Below, one piece after another: positions 23,303 to 23,681 of a stretch of DNA of 23,681 nt. A model generated the notes under the pieces. It saw only the letters and a program-made list of their open reading frames with translations, was not told the DNA's origin and did not search any database. Position 1 is the first letter of the stretch. Every line of letters begins with the position of its first letter. Both the position numbers and the translations under genes were made by a program. The stretch is taken from assembly GCA_020853455.1 (NCBI GenBank), contig JADYYV010000222.1, forward strand, positions 1 to 23,681, in the 5' to 3' direction. The DNA comes from Alphaproteobacteria bacterium (GTDB taxonomy: Bacteria > Pseudomonadota > Alphaproteobacteria > Micavibrionales > UBA2020).

Positions 23303-23681
23303 TTAGGCCTTGGTGACACCGGTGGTTTTGGGACCGGGGCCATTGCTCTTCAGGTTGAAGTTGGGCTTCATCTGGCCGAGCAGCTGGGTACCGGCCAGCA
23401 TCATGCCGTCGTTATGGTCGTCCATGCTATGGTCAGGCGAGCCGCCCATCCAGCGCATCAGGGCCGAGGGGAACATGTCCATCAGCTTGAACGAGGTGTT
23501 CGCAGCCGTGTACAGCGTGCCCAGATAGATGACCGAATATGCCACCTGCCCCAGGATCATCATGAACGGGTTACCGTTCGAGGCCAGAACCGCAGCCGAA
23601 CCCTGGCTGAAGGTCGTGTGGAAATAGACCGCGAAGGTAGTAAAGATCAGCATCCCCGCGACGACGCCGAACACGACCAGA
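23303..23681 (-). CDS. DotA/TraY-family polytopic membrane protein, paralogue 3, C-terminal part
   Basis: The frame runs off the right edge, so only about 126 C-terminal residues are seen. They match the last membrane segments of the other two paralogues: 'TTFAVYFHTTFSQGSAAVLA', 'QVAYSVIYLGTLYTAANTSF', then 'KLMDMFPSALMRWMGGSPDH'. The tail is only about 50 residues and lacks the repeated charged motif of paralogues 1 and 2. Its TGA-side terminator is built on the same stem as theirs. The start and most domains are outside the window. Confidence 0.8.
   Translation of the reverse strand, partial: LVVFGVVAGMLIFTTFAVYFHTTFSQGSAAVLASNGNPFMMILGQVAYSVIYLGTLYTAANTSFKLMDMFPSALMRWMGGSPDHSMDDHNDGMMLAGTQLLGQMKPNFNLKSNGPGPKTTGVTKA

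Noticed and set aside
1..23681. CRISPR arrays, tRNA or rRNA genes, insertion sequences
   Set aside because: I saw no regularly spaced direct repeats, no tRNA- or rRNA-like sequence, and no transposase frame or flanking target duplications. The repeats seen are short palindromes and promoter copies.

Overview
The window has about 60% G+C, strong G/C preference at third codon positions and a gene set typical of Alphaproteobacteria: a fused indolepyruvate ferredoxin oxidoreductase, a complete yejABEF-type peptide importer, an S21 protein of alphaproteobacterial type, and GC-rich palindromic intergenic repeats. The DotA/TraY proteins and ankyrin proteins suggest a lineage that interacts with other cells, perhaps a Micavibrio- or Rhodospirillales-like group. 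That placement is a guess; nothing in the window fixes the genus.

Left part (1-4400). The 3' end of an M24B Xaa-Pro aminopeptidase is followed by two oppositely oriented palindromic repeats, a leftward six-helix membrane protein with PQ-loop-like motifs, and three rightward ankyrin-repeat genes. All three ankyrin proteins end in the same roughly 75-residue domain with the core LTEIFNFE[S/T]RER, which I cannot assign to a named family. The first two overlap by one base, and the third has its own good promoter next to a 14-bp palindrome.

Middle (4395-9417). An AT-rich, probably acquired gene encodes a helix-turn-helix plus GIY-YIG protein. Next come rpsU, with no canonical start codon at the family N-terminus, and the large rightward indolepyruvate ferredoxin oxidoreductase gene. 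Six bases beyond that gene lies a small convergent one-helix membrane protein gene.

Transporter (9581-15299). Leftward yejA-yejB-yejE-yejF form a tight operon behind a clear sigma70-type promoter. The two permease genes are visibly more AT-rich than the flanking yejA and yejF.

Right part (15402-23681). Three leftward, tandem DotA/TraY-family genes (1098 aa, 1386 aa and one cut by the window edge) each end at an intrinsic terminator built on the same ACCGCCGG stem. The first two have nearly identical 73-bp promoter regions (68 of 73 identical), so they are separate transcription units probably under common control. Both carry a large cysteine-containing loop with six matched cysteines and cytoplasmic tails with a shared repeated motif. 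DotA is the polytopic inner-membrane component of type IVB (Dot/Icm, IncI Tra) secretion. A tandem DotA array in the same neighbourhood as ankyrin proteins with a common C-terminus is the most interesting feature here. The idea that the ankyrin proteins are substrates of such a system is inference.
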